A stretch of 17,206 nt of DNA from JAIQFL01 sp035295745 (GTDB taxonomy: Bacteria; Acidobacteriota; Terriglobia; Bryobacterales; Bryobacteraceae), in assembly GCA_035295745.1 (NCBI GenBank), contig DATGIL010000002.1:1-17206 (forward strand). The letters run 5' to 3'. A program made the position numbers and the translations under genes. Positions 13,429 through 17,206 of the stretch are shown here, one piece after another. Positions within the stretch are counted from its first letter, which is position 1; the number at the start of each line of letters is the position of its first letter. The notes under the pieces were generated by a model. That model was not told the DNA's origin and made no database searches. It saw only the letters and a list, made by a program, of their open reading frames with translations.

Positions 13429-13664
13429 CCGCTCCAAATTCCACGATGACGCGGAGGATTTCTGCCACGCTGCACGCGTGCGCCAGGCAGCCGACCGCCC
13501 GATGGGCCAAGGGATGGAGATCGAGAATTCTGCAGGCCGTGATATAGCGGCGCGTGTTCATTCCAGCAACAGTCGACGAGGCGAAGCCACCGATCCCGTT
13601 GGTCTCGAGCCACTCGCGCCGCGAGGCGACGTTCAGATTCCGGCAGGCAGACTATCGACGATGA

Positions 13665-13668
<4 letters not shown>
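13429..13668 (-). pseudogene. Decayed glycogen debranching enzyme (GDE N-terminal) remnant
   Basis: An ATG overlaps the stop of the glucosidase gene (ATGA) and reads MIIVDSLPAGI before a stop. A neighbouring frame then gives RNLNVASRREWLETNGIGGF and ASSTVAGMNTRRY, the diagnostic N-terminus of archaeal/bacterial-type glycogen debranching enzymes (usually EWLxTNGLGGxASxTVxGxNTRRYHGLL). A further shift near 13543 yields YHGL. After that no frame resembles the enzyme, and the gene is cut off before the TPR regulator, so only about 80 of the usual 650-plus residues remain. It was probably the second gene of a glucan-utilisation pair with the glucosidase. It is not expected to be functional. Confidence 0.65.
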
Positions 13669-16331
<2,663 letters not shown>

Positions 16332-16540
16332 CTTGATGTCACCTGGGGAACAAGGCCGTGATGCGACTGATTTATTCCGTCCTATGCGCGAAAAAGGATG
16401 AGCCTCAGCGCACTCTGATACTTCGCCAGGACGACGCTCCCAAGATCGACTTGCCGGCACCAGGCCGGGCCGTCAAGCAACTGTGGGGCGGGTTGTCACG
16501 AACCACGGGCATATCGGAAGAGTGGATTCGACACGGCACG

Positions 16541-16831
16541 CAAGCGTCGGCTTGGAAGGCGGCCGGATGCGAGCGGATTTATGGGGGCAAGCGTCCCGGT
16601 CGCTGGGACCGGTCGGAACTTCCACCGGCTCCTCGATCACTCTGCGAGGACGACGGGCTCATGGTTTGTCGAGGCGACCGTCTCTCCCGTTCACTACGGG
16701 ATGTTCTAACGGTCATCGAACCGTTGACAGAGACCAGAGCAGGCTTTCGCAGCCTTACCGAGGCGATTGACACCACGGCGCCAGCAGGACGGATGATGAT
16801 GCAGATGGTTGGGACTTCCGCTGAATTGGAA
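16541..16831 (+). pseudogene. Serine recombinase (resolvase) remnant
   Basis: In one plus-strand frame, QASAWKAAGCERIYGGKRPG and GRWDRSEL are followed by DRLSRSLRDVLTVIEPLTE, GFRSLTEAIDTTAPAGRMMM and QMVGTSAELE. This is the core of Tn3/Hin-type resolvases (AGCERIF, then DRLSRSLRD, then GFRSLTEAIDTTTPAGRMM). The N-terminal catalytic Ser region and the C-terminal DNA-binding helix-turn-helix are both missing. The frame is open from 16358 to 16882, but flanking residues do not match the family. It is a trace of a past mobile element; no terminal inverted repeats are seen. Between it and the M28 gene, and between it and the glucosidase gene, nothing else was assigned. Confidence 0.75.
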
Positions 16832-16973
16832 GCGCCCGGCCGGAGCGTTTCCTATATAGCTCTAAGATTTCTGTGCAAATAGCGTGCGAAAATGACTTCT
16901 TGTTCCTAATCCGGGCACGCTCCCTCAAATGCCATTCAGGGAAGGGAATGCAACGGAGAAAGTGAGAATCTTC

Positions 16974-17206
16974 ATGAATCTACCCCGCTTCAGGCAGGCT
17001 GCCGCAATGGTCACGGCCCTCTTCCTCATCCCTGCTTCCTTCGCGCAGGAAGCAGGAGGCGACAAAGTCGATCTGGACGCCCTGGCCCAGATCAAGACCG
17101 AGGCCTTCCAGCACTCGCAAGTAATGGAAAACCTCTTTTGGATGTCCGAGGTGTATGGTCCGCGCGTCACCAATAGCCGCAATCACAAGCTCGCCGCCGA
17201 ATGGGC
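16974..17206 (+). CDS. M28-family metallopeptidase, N-terminal part
   Basis: The frame runs off the window end after 77 residues. A signal peptide (MNLPRFRQAAAMVTALFLIP, then ASFAQ) is followed by KTEAFQHSQVMENLFWMSEV and YGPRVTNSRNHKLAAEW. That segment resembles the pro-region or N-terminal helix of exported M28 aminopeptidase-like proteins that begin with xxVMxxLxxLxDxxGPRLTNSPxxxxAxxW. The metal-binding residues lie beyond the window, so catalysis cannot be judged. GGAGAAAGTGAG lies upstream, ending about seven bases before the ATG. It has no ECF-type element nearby. Confidence 0.7.
   Translation, partial: MNLPRFRQAAAMVTALFLIPASFAQEAGGDKVDLDALAQIKTEAFQHSQVMENLFWMSEVYGPRVTNSRNHKLAAEW

Overview
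The window looks like a chromosomal segment from a large-genome, GC-rich soil bacterium, most likely an acidobacterium of the Solibacter/Bryobacter type. That placement is inferred from style: a winged-helix/TolB-like/TPR regulator, a GH63-type glucosidase, an M28 peptidase, ECF sigma factors, and many decayed gene remnants. No rRNA, tRNA or CRISPR array was seen.

Layout. Bases 1-768 hold an unassigned partial reading frame and a frameshifted FG-GAP repeat remnant. From 6577 down to 769 a minus-strand run encodes glucose 1-dehydrogenase-like SDR, second SDR, 69-aa membrane protein, 47-aa membrane protein, ferric-reductase/Rieske fusion, anchored Cys-motif protein, bifunctional OlsF-like acyltransferase and DoxX-like protein. 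Several of these junctions overlap by 1-17 bases. A YHS-domain exported protein diverges from this run at 6687. Then come a DUF5615 (PIN-like) remnant, an NTF2-like secreted protein, and a DUF1223 thioredoxin-like protein divergent from an ECF sigma/anti-sigma pair. A convergent pair follows: a sigma-like protein that has lost key residues, and a DM13 protein. Next are a winged-helix TPR regulator, a debranching-enzyme remnant, a GH63-like glucosidase, a serine-recombinase remnant, and the start of an M28 peptidase.

The main discovery is a shared promoter-like element of fixed geometry: GGAAT, 13 bases, then an 8-mer ending GGAT (CGGCGGAT, CGCGGGAT or TTACGGAT). It occurs five times, each in front of a gene start: the ECF sigma gene, DUF1223, YHS, the glucose-dehydrogenase operon, and OlsF-DoxX. 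This predicts a self-regulated ECF regulon that joins periplasmic thiol/redox proteins, a membrane Rieske/heme electron-transfer module and membrane-lipid remodelling. The anti-sigma factor carries Cys and His residues in its extracytoplasmic domain, so a redox or metal signal at the envelope is plausible. I read this as an envelope-redox stress system. Parts of it, including the two tiny membrane proteins and the Cys-motif protein, have no function that I can name.
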